This document shows, piece by piece, positions 10,292 through 20,631 of a stretch of 64,000 nt of DNA. Made by a program: the position numbers and the translations under genes. Each line of letters opens with the position of its first letter. Within the stretch, counting starts at the first letter, position 1. Origin of the DNA: Thamnidium elegans (Eukaryota; Mucoromycota; Mucoromycetes; Mucorales; Mucoraceae); NCBI GenBank assembly GCA_025201345.1, contig JAIXMG010000001.1, positions 744,001-808,000 on the forward strand. Reading direction: 5' to 3'. Under the pieces are notes generated by a model. It did not search any database. It saw only the letters and a list, made by a program, of their open reading frames with translations, and was not told the DNA's origin.

Positions 10292-12182
10292 TATTTAAAA
10301 GAAGTTTAAAAAAATAAATAAAAAAAAAAAAGAAGCTAGGGGGGGGGGGGTCAAGAAGTACTTTTTGAAAAAAAATATTTTTTTTTAAAACGCGTTAATA
10401 AATAAATTCCAGTGTACCTTGAGGGTATCACTAAGCGAGAACTTGGGAGAGAGATTTTTTTTTCTCTTATTTGCTGTAGAAACCAAAGAATAAGGGTCGT
10501 CGTACTGGAGAAATCTCCTCCAGATATAATTCATTTTTGGGCAGGTAAACACGGGTATCAGTAAAAAAAACACCTCTACCTTAAAAAAAACACCTCTCTC
10601 TAAAAGGGAAAAGTAACAGCTCAAAAATACCACCACGGAGGATTTTTACCAGCAAGTGACGACATTACGAACAACAAGTGCCTTTTCCTGTACTTGTCTG
10701 AATTTCAATTTTGGTCATGCAGTAACTTTCGAAAGCTGAATGATCATGATTGGCTAATTATTTCAAACGCAATGTTCCTTTGTGCATTTGACAGTTATTC
10801 GAGTAACAGATAAAATATATTTAACATTGGTTGTCAAAACATCTAACTGCACCAATATTTTCTACTATATATCTTACAGACTACCTATACATGCTTCATT
10901 TGTGGTGATAGAACCACCACCCAAGTCGACTTAAGAAGACGCCTTCATAATGTACATGGTGTCCTACCGCAAACTATTGTTTTCTTTTTCTTTTTTTTTC
11001 TTTTTTTTTTGTACAAGTTTTTCGTTAAGTGGCTATATAGTAGCTCTAGTTAGAAGCCAAATAAAGTCAACAACTTATAATAAAAAAGATACCCTTATTG
11101 TCTCTTGATGTAAAGAAATCAACAAAAATATTCTTGAAGGAGATATGGTACAAGCTGTAGTTGATCTTATTATTGAGGTAGAACGAAAATATATATAACA
11201 TTTATGTATCATGTACACTTGAAAATCTATTATTTTTCTTTTTAGGCCGTAAGCATTAAGGATAAATATTGTTAATAGGCTACAACTCATTGCGCTCAGA
11301 AATTCGATTATAATAATTTATATAAAAAGGATTGATTAAAGAGGCCCGCATTTTATCTTTTTGGAAGATCTTTTAACAAAACAAAGAAAATCGGGATTTC
11401 GGTTATTTACATATACCCAGTATGCACATAAATGTTTATGTTTAAAAAAGTATATTTATGACAGGAAGGGTGGAGCGAGAAAAAAAAAAAGCAAGCAAAT
11501 ACAGTTTTGGCTTAAAATCGTTATATGACTTAGCCCAATACGGGGGGAAGGGGAGTGCCTTGTTGTAAAGTGACCCGCTAGAGACAATTATTATTTCCGC
11601 TAAAACGAAATTATATTGAATTCCACGGTAAATTCATCTTTTTTATAATTATTGTTATTACAAAAAAAAAAAAAAAAAAAAAAAAAAAGTAGTTATTAAA
11701 TTAACTTCTTATAATTATCCCCCCCCCCCCTTCTTTCTGAACTTGAACGCAAAAAGTGTTTTTATATTATAATAATCGGGAAATGGTGAATTAAAAAAAG
11801 TAGTTTTTTTTTTTTTTTTTTTCAGTACACTCCGCATAATGTATGACAAGCTACAATATTAAAGCTAACCTGCGATTGTTTCCCGTTTTTCTCTCCTTGA
11901 TCATCTTATTTTGGCTATTACGCAATATACTCAAATATAAATGCGTACATGCATATGAAGGAGATTCGAAAATATAGACTAATATTTATACAAAAGCCGG
12001 AATATATTATGTACCTAAATCATCCCACTGTTTCGGTGTCCAAAGAAATATCATATAGTTAAAAGTCCCGCCTATATTACACTGCACTAAAAGTTTGTCC
12101 GCCTCAAAAAAGAAAAGAAAAAGGAAATAAAGATGGCATACGTATCTTTTTTTTTTTTTATCTAACGATGATGTTTAGTACG

Positions 12183-12214
<32 letters not shown>

Positions 12215-12436
12215 CAAGTAAATAATATTCTAGCTTTTTAATATATAATTCGATTTTCTGTAAAGCAGATTATTTTATTCAAAAAAAGAAATAATAATAG
12301 TCAGGAAAGGGCTCGTTAGAGATGTTGTAAGTTTGTTTTTTGTTTTTTATATATCATTAAAATAAGATAGAGGGAATATGAGTACACACATATACATATT
12401 ATTGTTCGTCTATAATAAAGCAAGCAAAAATATTAT
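10292..12436. other. Intergenic with a zinc-finger relic
   Basis: About 2.1 kb, mostly A/T tracts plus poly-C/G runs. A single zinc-finger-like fragment lies at 10886-10978 (separate entry). A short open piece near 11106-11204 reads as a plausible helix (ILEGDMVQAVVDLIIEVER) but has no start or partner exon. No intact gene seen. Confidence 0.5.
10886..10978 (+). pseudogene. Relic of a C2H2 zinc-finger coding sequence
   Basis: One frame reads YTCFICGDRTTTQVDLRRRL followed by HNVHGVLPQTI, matching the CxxC...HxxxxH-type finger followed by the V/T-H-G-V-L spacer seen in mucoralean zinc-finger proteins. An acceptor-like TTACAG lies just upstream. After the finger the frame runs into T-tract Phe repeats. 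No start codon, other fingers or downstream exon are visible, so it is probably a decayed gene fragment; an unrecognised exon is the alternative. Confidence 0.4.
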
Positions 12437-13024
12437 TTAATCAACAACGTTAACCTTGACAGTTTCAGTAACAGTCATTTGACCACGACGAAGTTGAACC
12501 AATTCAACAAAGTCAACAGCGTAAGATCCAGGCTTAGTGTTCTTGGGAATAGTCCATTTTTTGGTATAAGTGACATATTTGTTATCCTTTGCTCCAACAG
12601 GGCTATTCAAAAAAAAGTTAATATAAATGTAATCTAATAATACAAATGAAGTGATGTATTTACCAAGATTTGTGAATAACAGCGATCTTTTGTTGCTTGG
12701 CGTTTCCAGTTCTCTTGTGGAAGTTAACGTTCAACTTTAAAGCCTTACCAGCAGATACGTTATCTTTATTTTTTTTTAAAAAGAAAAAAAAGTTAGTATT
12801 TCAACTTTATTTTCTATTTTTATTTTATATATATTACTTTTGATCAAAGGTTGCATAACATATTTGACGACTAATTGTTTACCAGCAACTACATCTTGCC
12901 CACTTTTTGGTAAAGAGATTTTGATGAATTGAAGTTGAGAAAAGATATCAGCATATGCTGTTTGGACGAGCACAAGGCAAAAAACTGTGAATAAAAAGAT
13001 TGCTCTAGTTGATAAAAAGACCAT
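12437..13024 (-). CDS. Small secreted protein, Kre9/Knh1-like beta-sandwich candidate, three exons
   Basis: Exons 12838-13024, 12664-12763 and 12437-12602 join to 150 aa with GT-AG introns of 74 and 61 nt; frame is maintained across both. Residues 1-25 are a signal peptide (LFTVFCLVLVQTAYA). The mature part starts with a strand pattern ISLPKSGQDVVAGKQLVVKYVMQ, a theme of the Kre9/Knh1 N-terminal (Ig-like) family of fungal cell-wall proteins, and continues with alternating beta strands to TVTETVKVNVVD. There is no GPI signal and only one mature cysteine, so it is probably secreted to the wall or medium. A TATA element lies about 105 bp upstream. Family assignment is by pattern only. Confidence 0.72.
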
Positions 13025-13126
13025 TGTTTAAAAAAAAAAAAGTAATATATGTATAGTATAGTATAAAAAAAAAAAAAAAAAAAAAATAGAAAGAAAGAAA
13101 GTGTAAATAAAATACAATTCTTTTAT

Positions 13127-13151
13127 CCCTTTTTATATATATATAAAAGGG
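13127..13151 (-). promoter_or_regulatory. TATA box of the small secreted protein gene
   Basis: A near-palindromic CCCTTT(T)ATATATATATAAAAGGG block about 105 bp upstream of the start codon at 13024. Its symmetric form means it reads as TATATAAAA on both strands. Confidence 0.5.
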
Positions 13152-15214
13152 CTACACAAGTCAAATTAGCTGATTTATAAAAAAGACCCACAGAAATTTC
13201 TTTTCCTTGCCTTCTTTTTGGTTGATTGAATCTGTCACACATGGATATAACCCTCATTTTAATAACAAATTATTTGATTATTTTTTTGGACTAAGCTGGA
13301 TACAGAAAGTCCGCAAATTAAAAATAAAATAAAAAAAAGTACATTGCACCACAGTACTTTATTCTAAACACTTTAGCAAGCATTCAATTGAATAATAATA
13401 ATAAAAAATAGTTTAAACTTGAAAATAGAAAATAAAGAGGAGGCATTCCATCGCTAGATCAAAAATAAATCTTCTCTTATTGTTCATTGAGCCCCAGCGA
13501 ATCGTACCCAGCAGCGGTGTAAAGTTTCTCCCAGCAGTAAGGTTTTTTTTTAAAATAGTTTTACAGAATTAGCTCTGTAATATATATATTTGAAAGTATA
13601 AAAAAAAAACAGAAAAAAGATATAGAAACATGTGTTTAACAGTAACACGGTTTACCTTTTGTATGTCATTTTTGTTTCTATTTTTAAACACTTGTTCTAC
13701 AAACCTTTATTATTTACAAATTACAAGTATATATACTTTTTCTTTTTTTTTTTCTCTTCGTACCCCCAGCTTAGACAATAAAAGCTTGTATTCAAGCCTG
13801 TACCTGAATACAGAAAATACTAATATGCTTTTTAGAAGCGTTCCAAAAACAGTAAATTACAAAATAACAAAAAAAAAAAAAATTGAGCTGGCTGCACTCG
13901 TCAATTAAAGAGCGGAAGCCTAATATATATACTTCTTTTTTCTTTTTTTTTTTGAATTAAGAACTAATTCTATTTATTTGTATTTTCTGATAAATAGTGA
14001 ATTACACAAATATTACTTTATATAGCTTTGAAAAATCGTTGATAAAAAGGAGAGCTTCAATTGATATCCGAAATTGGGATCGAATTATCTATTGTTGTAC
14101 GCATATGTTTATAGAAGGAATTACAGCTTTTTTTCTTTTCACTTTTTAAAGCTCTTCAGTTTGACTTGGCTAAAGTGATGTTTTTATGGATCAAAGTATA
14201 GAAATAATGACTAGATCTGCGCATAAATTAAGTATGAGCGTATAGTCGCTATGGGTCTTAATTATAACCGCGCTGGTTACCATGTTACGCGCGTAATAAT
14301 TCTTTTTTAAAAATCTGATAAAAGTTTATACTTTTTCTATACAACCCAAGAGTGGATCTATCAGTTTTTTTTTTTTTTTTTTTTTTTTTTTGTGGTACAG
14401 CCAAGACATACGAAAAGTAGACTCTGATTTAGATAGACAGTGAAAAAACTTATTTAAGCTCCATTGCATACGTTTATAAACATCAAAAGTAAATAATAGT
14501 TAGATGTATATTTTTCCAATATTAACTTATTCTTTTTATTTATTTATTTTCTGTGATCGCCTACCATCCTCATTCGTTATAGAGTGAGTAATACATGTGC
14601 GCATAGCGTATATATAAGCTCATATCAAATAATCTAATCTAAAAATAAATCGAACATTATAGCTATTCCCTTTTTATTTCTCTAGCTTCAACGCCAGATA
14701 CGACCCCCCTCCCCTTCTTTTTTTCTTCGTAAATATATATATATAAAAAAACTACCTTTTTTTAAACTTTTATGTTTGTATTTTTCATTGCCGTAGTTTT
14801 AAAAAACTGTTACTATTTTCAGTACATGGCTTTTTTTTAAAGAATCCCAAAAATCAAATACCATTAAATATTGGCCTTTTAGTAGTACTCCGTAGAATTA
14901 AACAGAGAGTCGTAATTATAGTTTTTTGTCCTACAAAGACTTCTCTCTCCTTTGTGATTTTCTTATTAATTTTTTTCTTTTTAGAAAAAGATAAATAAAC
15001 GAACCAGTTTTTCAAAAAACCAAAAATAATATACTTGGAAATATTGTATAACCTTATTTATTAACTTTATTTTCTAAAATCATTTGATCAATTGCGAAGA
15101 AATAGGTACATATCTATACTTTTTATCTAAAAAGCTTATTTTTTTTCGAAAAACGTGATATTCACGTGATATGTTTTAAAATTAATACGGAGATATAATA
15201 TAAATATCTCGTTT
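13152..15214. other. Intergenic, no gene seen
   Basis: About 2 kb of AT-rich DNA with long T runs (for example near 14366-14391). Open frames here (such as 13630-13908 on +) are low-complexity, lack family resemblance and are not called. No tRNA or rRNA seen. The right end, abutting the retrotransposon, was originally contiguous with the tRNA-Leu upstream region. Confidence 0.5.
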
Positions 15215-15218
15215 TAAA

Positions 15219-15728
15219 TGTAAGTTTTGTAATAGTATTTATAGTAATTTAAGTGTAATTGATTCAACTCTCAGTGGTTAATCAATTAAGTAAGTAGTTA
15301 TGTCAAATAGAAGATAATGTTTTATTAATCATTCAAGAGGGGTATTTATAGTTAAGTGGGATAATGGTATTAGTAATAAAGAATATATAAATAGTAAAGT
15401 AATATGATAATCATAAGTAGCATGATTATCATAATGAGTATTTGTAATGTGTGCATCTGTTAAATATTCGGGAAAGAGGAATTAGGAATAACATTGAATA
15501 CTTGAAGAGGTGACATTTATTCGTTACTGTTTAGCCTTTTTCCTTTTCAGATTATTCTTGATAGATGGTACAAACTTCCTTTTTTGGACCTTAGTCTTCT
15601 TAAGCCTAAGCTCGATTTCAACCGGGATATCCATGAGGTCTTCATCTTGATCCGGACAAACCGGACTGTTGCGGTCCGGACTATTAACTTCCGGGGCATC
15701 CAACCCATCTGCCTTTTTCAGATTGACA
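15219..15728 (-). repeat. 3' LTR (left copy)
   Basis: Matches 20632-21141 base for base by eye. On the minus strand, U3 starts at 15728. A TATA-like TATAAATACC (15341-15350) and an AATAAA signal (15321-15326) lie further in. The first 205 nt of U3 also encode the last 68 residues of pol, which stops at 15524. Confidence 0.95.
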
Positions 15729-17866
15729 TTACCCCCTTTCAAGCCTTGTGTTCGACCCTGAACACTCACAGTAGCGACGGGACTAGTTGGGCGGAAAAAA
15801 AAATCTTGATCACCGGGCGGGGACACGGAAGTAGACATTTCAACGTCCTCGGATAAGGATAACTCGGGAAGTAAAGGGGATACGATAATAGGGTTATTAC
15901 TAATAGACTTATCAAGAGGTTCTTTAAATGGATGGTCTATTACTTGGTTATCATTAACGGTGTCAACAGGTTGCATAACAAGGTCTTCTTCAATACTAGG
16001 ATTATCATTTAGTGTGACATCAACAAGGTCAGAGTGCACAGTATCATCAATTTTTTCGGATAGTGAAGGTAGTACAGGATCGACATAATCACCACATAAA
16101 GGAACAGGGACATTCTTCATAGCTTCATTATACTCTCGACGGGCCGCTGTAGGGTCATACCAGGGTTTAGAAGGGCGTTCACCATGAGCAGGACGAAGTC
16201 TATCGACGTGAACAAGTGACTTCAAAGGTTCACCAGCTAAAGTTTGTAACTTGTAAGTACCATAATCAGGGAAAACTTCAACAACAATAAAAGGACCCTT
16301 AAACTGAGGTTCAAGACCATAACGACCTTCATGCGTTAGCATAACCATATCACCTAGTTCAAATGTAAGCTTCTTGATAGTTGCATCCCAACGTATTTTA
16401 TCTTTTTCGGCCATTGCCTTTAGCCTAAATTCGGCTGCCGCACGATGTTGACCTAACTTAGTTAATTCACGAGAAGTAATATCCGCAATAGTACGAGGGT
16501 CTTCAAACGTAGCCGCATCAATATAAGGATGTAAAGTATCACCTGGTAATTTGGGTTCACGACCATAAGTAAGGTAAAACGGACTAAAACCTGTAGTAGA
16601 ATGAATACGAACGCGACAAGCCCAAAGAGCAGCATGGACAAAATCGTCCCAACGATGAAGAGCACCATTTGTATACTTGCGAAGCATTTGTTTTATGACA
16701 CCATTGAAGCGTTCTGCTTTTGAATTCGTTCTTGGATGGTACGCTGACGTAAGCTTAAATTTTGAACCAATACGTTTAACATATTCTTGAACTAAAGCAC
16801 TAGTGAAGTTGGCACCTCGATCAGTTACAATTTCAGACATAACACCAAAATTCATAACGATTTCTTCATAAATAAAATCAGCAACTACTTCTTTTGAGGC
16901 GCTAGGAACCGCTCTGGCAACACACCAATTCGTAGCATAATCTACACCAATTAGTAACCAGCGATTACCTTTTAGGGTCATAGGTAAATCAAGGAAATCT
17001 AAATGCCATCTATCAAAGGCTGTAGGAACTTTTAAAGGGTGCATTTCATCTCTGTGAGCATTTCCGCGACGACTATTAATTTGACATTGAGGACAAGTGT
17101 TCAACCACTGTTGAATATCTAACCTAAGAGACGGCCACCAAAATCGAGAAAGTAATATATTTAACATTGTCTTGTAACCAGCATGACCAAAAGATTCATG
17201 ATATTGACTAACAGTTTCAGCTCGTTTTGCAAAAGGTAAAAAAGGAACATTTTTTACACCAGAGTTAGCATCTATAGCAACCTTGCGATAAACTTGATTA
17301 GCAGTAACATGAAAGTGTTTTTCTTCTCTATTTAAAATCGATTTTATTTCAGCTGATTTTACCTTAATTCTATTTTCTGGAATTAATAAGAGAGGCCAAT
17401 CGCTGCGTAATGTAGCAGGTAAGTGATTCCAAGTTGCATACAGATATTCAGGCTCCATTGGTTTAACATCGGGATTTGGCTTAGCTGCATTAAAGTCCAT
17501 TCTTGATAAGATATCAGGTATTATGTTTTCTTTGCCAGGTTTATAACAAATATTTGGTGCATATAATTCTAATTCATTAATCCACCTTATTAATCTACTT
17601 GGCGGGTTTTCTTTTGATCTAAAATACTCCAAAGGAAGGTGGTCAGAGAATACAGTATAACCTTTAGGACATCCATCAACATAACACCGCCAGGTACGTA
17701 GTGCATGTAGAATCCCAAGCAATTCTCTCTCTTGTGCAGGCAATTTAGTCTCTGAGTCAGCATATTTTTTTTGATTCAAAGCAAAGTGGGTGCCATGGTA
17801 GTGTAGGGTCATCGTCAGGTTGTAGGAGGACCGCCCCGCAGCCTCGATCAGAAGCATCAACTTCAA
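15524..17866 (-). CDS. Retrotransposon pol, downstream part: RNase H remainder and integrase
   Basis: 780-codon frame; authentic pol sequence begins only after the A8 run at 17765-17772, where homology crosses over from the upstream pol frame (the first 30 or so residues are out-of-frame read-through). RNase H continues with YADSETKLPAQERELLGILH and the Asp of FSDHLPLEYF. Integrase follows: the zinc-binding HH-CC region (YHESFGHAGY...CPQCQ), then the catalytic D,D-E core (WHLDFLDLP / VTDRGANFTS / SKAERFNG) and a GPY/F-like module (GPFIVVEVFPDYGTYKL). A long acidic, low-complexity tail of about 190 residues ends in a basic NLS-like NNLKRKKAKQ. The tail passes through the polypurine tract and into the 3' LTR. 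It processes and integrates element cDNA. Confidence 0.9.
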   Translation of the reverse strand: MKLMLLIEAAGRSSYNLTMTLHYHGTHFALNQKKYADSETKLPAQERELLGILHALRTWRCYVDGCPKGYTVFSDHLPLEYFRSKENPPSRLIRWINELELYAPNICYKPGKENIIPDILSRMDFNAAKPNPDVKPMEPEYLYATWNHLPATLRSDWPLLLIPENRIKVKSAEIKSILNREEKHFHVTANQVYRKVAIDANSGVKNVPFLPFAKRAETVSQYHESFGHAGYKTMLNILLSRFWWPSLRLDIQQWLNTCPQCQINSRRGNAHRDEMHPLKVPTAFDRWHLDFLDLPMTLKGNRWLLIGVDYATNWCVARAVPSASKEVVADFIYEEIVMNFGVMSEIVTDRGANFTSALVQEYVKRIGSKFKLTSAYHPRTNSKAERFNGVIKQMLRKYTNGALHRWDDFVHAALWACRVRIHSTTGFSPFYLTYGREPKLPGDTLHPYIDAATFEDPRTIADITSRELTKLGQHRAAAEFRLKAMAEKDKIRWDATIKKLTFELGDMVMLTHEGRYGLEPQFKGPFIVVEVFPDYGTYKLQTLAGEPLKSLVHVDRLRPAHGERPSKPWYDPTAARREYNEAMKNVPVPLCGDYVDPVLPSLSEKIDDTVHSDLVDVTLNDNPSIEEDLVMQPVDTVNDNQVIDHPFKEPLDKSISNNPIIVSPLLPELSLSEDVEMSTSVSPPGDQDFFFRPTSPVATVSVQGRTQGLKGGNVNLKKADGLDAPEVNSPDRNSPVCPDQDEDLMDIPVEIELRLKKTKVQKRKFVPSIKNNLKRKKAKQ
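15731..15740 (-). other. Polypurine tract (plus-strand primer) inside pol
   Basis: Minus-strand GAAAGGGGGT followed by AA directly before the TG of the 3' LTR. This is the expected place for plus-strand DNA priming. It is read as codons for Leu-Lys-Gly-Gly-Asn within pol. Confidence 0.8.
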
Positions 17867-19718
17867 TTCTAAAAGGCTTATCCATACGAACTACTTGAAG
17901 TACAGGACTTGATGATAACAATTTCTTTAATCTATCAAAACTATTTTGGCAGTCACTGGTCCAAACAATTGGTCTCGTTTTTATACCTGTCCCCCTTGTT
18001 AAATCTGTTAAAGGCGCAGCTATCGACGCAAAGTTTTTTATAAACCTTTTATAAAATTGAGCAAACCCAATAAATTGGCGAACTTCTTGTACATTCCTCA
18101 TTTGTGGCCAATGTTGAACAACTTTCACCTTTTCAGGACTTGGAGAGATACCATGAGCAGTTATTTTGAAACCCACAAAAGTTAATTCACTCTTGCTAAA
18201 TTCGCACTTCTTTAAGTTAGCAATCAGTTTTTCTTTTTTTAGTACATTCAGAATCTGTCGAACGTGGATCTTGTGTTCTTCAAGCGTTTTACTAAAAATG
18301 AGAATATCGTCAAGGTATACAATAGTTGTTTTATCAATATATTCACCAAGAATCTTGTTCATTAACGATTGGAATACAGGTGGAGCATTGCAAAGTCCAA
18401 AAGGCAATACCAGCCATGAGTACTGACCGTACCGAGTGTTGAAAGCAGTTTTTGGAACATCATCAGGATGGATTCTGATTTGATGGTAACCACTTCGTAA
18501 ATCCAAACTTGTAAAATAACGTGCACCACTCATTTTGTCTAAGCATTCATCAATTCTAGGTATACTTGAACTATTTCGGATGGAAAGTTTATTCAAAGAT
18601 CGGTAATCAATACACATTCGAAGGCTTCCAGGTTTTGTTGATCCAGGATCAGGCTTCTTACGAACAAAAAGAACACCAGCACCCCACGGGGAAGAACTAG
18701 GTTTAATTAAGCCTAAACGAAGTAATTCAGTTAGTTGTTTTTTTAGTTCGTCTAATTCCAATGGACTCATTTTGTAGGGAGGACGGGAAACAGGATCAGC
18801 ATCGCCAGTGTCAATTAAATGGTGTATACCACGATCAGGTGGAAGACCAGGCAGTTCATCTTTAAAGACAGTAGAGAATTCTTGTACTAATTGGCCCCAG
18901 TAGTCAGCAGTTTGGAGTTTTGGATTTGTGTACTTGTCATTTTCATCATTGGATTTAATAAAAAATAGAAAGCTTTCACCACCTTTTTTTATGAGGCGAT
19001 CAGCTTGTTTATGGCTAATGAGATAACTAAGTTTAGGAAGAGAATGTGAATGTTTCTTTATATTCGTACACGGTTGTAGTTTGACACGTCCATTATTTAA
19101 ATACCAAGTATCATTTTCCCAATCTGGAGAAGGTTGAGCTTGCTTTAACCAAGAACGTCCAAGGATGAGATCAAATTTGGTAGGGAAGACAAAAGCGGTA
19201 ATCTTGTTGCAAACACCATTCAAAGTTATATCCATTTCAACTTTATATTCAATTTGTGAGATATTCCCACTAGCAGTTTCGACTTGTCGATTATTCACAG
19301 GAATAAGTCTTTTTTTATTTACGGACTGGATTACGTGAGGAGAGACATAGTTTTCGCTAGCACCTGAGTCAATAAGTACTTGGAGTTGTTGAGCACGATA
19401 GGAAGCAGGATAAAGAGGTAGAGTTGTGGCAATAGCATTCAGTTCAGTTAGGTATTGTAATTCATCATTTAGTGATTTTGGATACAAAATAGGCAGTGTT
19501 TCAACAACTATATTTTGAGTTTGGAATTCATCTTCAACTATAGTTTGAGTAGTATAAGGTTTTGGGTTAAGTATAGGGAATTGAGCGCTATCTAGTGAAA
19601 TAGCATTAGAATAAAGGTCAAAATCAATTAAATTTTTATTGTTATCAGGAAAATTATCATCGTTATCTGATTCAAGTAGTTGAACTTCCTGTTCTTCAAC
19701 TACGTGGAGTGAAAATCC
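17757..19718 (-). CDS. Retrotransposon pol, upstream part: protease, reverse transcriptase, RNase H start
   Basis: Open in the -1 frame relative to gag, from the overlap (open from 19733) to a stop at 17757; given here from the candidate slip site. After an acidic spacer of about 80 residues comes an aspartic protease (VLIDSGASENYVS). The reverse transcriptase has MCIDYRSLNKLSI, FTSLDLRSGYHQIRI, LPFGLCNAPPVFQ and the catalytic YLDD box, then the thumb (FVGFKITAHGISP; VRQFIGFAQFYKRFIKNF) and the RNase H opening EVDASDRGCGAVLLQ. The frame then breaks within RNase H at an A8 run (17765-17772) and terminates two codons later, while the matching downstream sequence continues in another frame. No Met start is needed if it is expressed as Gag-Pol by frameshifting. 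Confidence 0.9.
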   Translation of the reverse strand, partial: GFSLHVVEEQEVQLLESDNDDNFPDNNKNLIDFDLYSNAISLDSAQFPILNPKPYTTQTIVEDEFQTQNIVVETLPILYPKSLNDELQYLTELNAIATTLPLYPASYRAQQLQVLIDSGASENYVSPHVIQSVNKKRLIPVNNRQVETASGNISQIEYKVEMDITLNGVCNKITAFVFPTKFDLILGRSWLKQAQPSPDWENDTWYLNNGRVKLQPCTNIKKHSHSLPKLSYLISHKQADRLIKKGGESFLFFIKSNDENDKYTNPKLQTADYWGQLVQEFSTVFKDELPGLPPDRGIHHLIDTGDADPVSRPPYKMSPLELDELKKQLTELLRLGLIKPSSSPWGAGVLFVRKKPDPGSTKPGSLRMCIDYRSLNKLSIRNSSSIPRIDECLDKMSGARYFTSLDLRSGYHQIRIHPDDVPKTAFNTRYGQYSWLVLPFGLCNAPPVFQSLMNKILGEYIDKTTIVYLDDILIFSKTLEEHKIHVRQILNVLKKEKLIANLKKCEFSKSELTFVGFKITAHGISPSPEKVKVVQHWPQMRNVQEVRQFIGFAQFYKRFIKNFASIAAPLTDLTRGTGIKTRPIVWTSDCQNSFDRLKKLLSSSPVLQVVRMDKPFRIEVDASDRGCGAVLLQPDDDPTLPWHPLCFESKKIC

Positions 19719-20608
19719 TTCTTGTAATGTTGATCATCCAATCTCTTGATGTCAGACAACCTAGTACGACAATTTCGTTTCAAATGACCAGTTTTGTGAC
19801 AGTAATAGCAAGAAGCAGCAGACCCACCAGAATTATTACGAGAATAATTGTTAGTACGATAGTTTTTTTCACGAGAATAACCAGAAGAGTAATTTTGACT
19901 GCGAGAGTAGTTGTTGTTAGGTCTTGAACTTGACCTTTGATAATTTCTATTATCAATAGCATCCAATTCCATGGGATCATCAACCACTTGTTGTTTAGGG
20001 CGTGCCCTAAAAGTAGAACTAGTAGATGAATCTTCTTCATGTTGAGCACTATCAAAAGCTAAAGCTGCATGAATAGCTTCTTTCAAAGTATTTGCTTCAT
20101 ATTGACGAATGTGAGAACGCATTTGTTTGTTGACCAAACCTCTAACAAACTTGTCACAACCTTCATCGTCAGTCATACCAGGAATAGCTAATTTAATATC
20201 CATAAAATTGTTAATATAAGTCACCAAGTCACTTGTTTGTTTTAATATAGCTAAACGATCACGAGCAATTCTGACAGAATTATCAGGTCTAAAAAATTCC
20301 GTAATTAACCTTTTTAATTCCAACCAAGTAGTAGGGGCTTCATCAGTTAATTCAATGGTTCTAAACCATGCATCAGCCCTATCACGCAATAAAGTAGTAC
20401 CAAATAAATAACTTCTTTCAGCATTCCAGCCTTGAAAGTTTACATATCTTTCAACCGATCTAATCCAACCATCAATTAGAAGTGCGTCTCTTGTACCATC
20501 ATAAGTATTAGGTTCTTTCACCCTAATTTGTTTGTTATCACCCAAAGCCGTAGTGAACCTCTTTATAAGTTCAGCCATTTCATTATTGTAATCTTCTTTT
20601 CCTGTCAT
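19700..20608 (-). CDS. Retrotransposon Gag
   Basis: 302 aa. It carries a capsid-type domain (YDGTRDALLIDGWIRSVERY, WLELKRLITEFF, LVTYINNFMDIKLAIPGM, GCDKFVRGLVN) followed by an Arg/Asn/Ser-rich linker and one CCHC zinc knuckle, CYYCHKTGHLKRNC, near the C-terminus, the RNA-binding nucleocapsid. The ATG at 20608 lies only a few bases after the primer-binding site. The frame stops at 19700; pol is open in the -1 frame over the last 34 nt. Confidence 0.93.
   Translation of the reverse strand: MTGKEDYNNEMAELIKRFTTALGDNKQIRVKEPNTYDGTRDALLIDGWIRSVERYVNFQGWNAERSYLFGTTLLRDRADAWFRTIELTDEAPTTWLELKRLITEFFRPDNSVRIARDRLAILKQTSDLVTYINNFMDIKLAIPGMTDDEGCDKFVRGLVNKQMRSHIRQYEANTLKEAIHAALAFDSAQHEEDSSTSSTFRARPKQQVVDDPMELDAIDNRNYQRSSSRPNNNYSRSQNYSSGYSREKNYRTNNYSRNNSGGSAASCYYCHKTGHLKRNCRTRLSDIKRLDDQHYKKDFHST
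19712..19718 (-). promoter_or_regulatory. Candidate -1 ribosomal frameshift heptamer GGATTTT
   Basis: Reads G GAT TTT in the gag frame (codons Asp-Phe), i.e. the X XXY YYZ-like GGAUUUN class used by some retroviral pro-pol junctions. It sits inside the only 34-nt window (19700-19733) in which both gag and the -1 pol frame are open. A downstream stimulatory structure was not evaluated. Confidence 0.5.
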
Positions 20609-20611
20609 CTT

Positions 20612-20629
20612 GAGAAACTGGTGCTACCA
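20612..20629 (-). other. Primer-binding site
   Basis: Minus-strand TGGTAGCACCAGTTTCTC begins two bases inside the 5' LTR. It starts with the TGG complementary to a tRNA CCA end; a tRNA ending ...GCTACCA (as in initiator Met tRNAs of some fungi) would fit, but the tRNA identity cannot be proven here. Confidence 0.65.
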
Positions 20630-20631
20630 AA

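Noticed and set aside
10385..10636. 83-codon minus-strand frame upstream of ribokinase
   Set aside because: Low-complexity, no domain, lies where the ribokinase promoter should be.
13630..13908. 92-codon plus-strand frame
   Set aside because: Phe/Leu-rich from T tracts and Lys-rich from an A tract; the apparent signal peptide is a by-product of composition.
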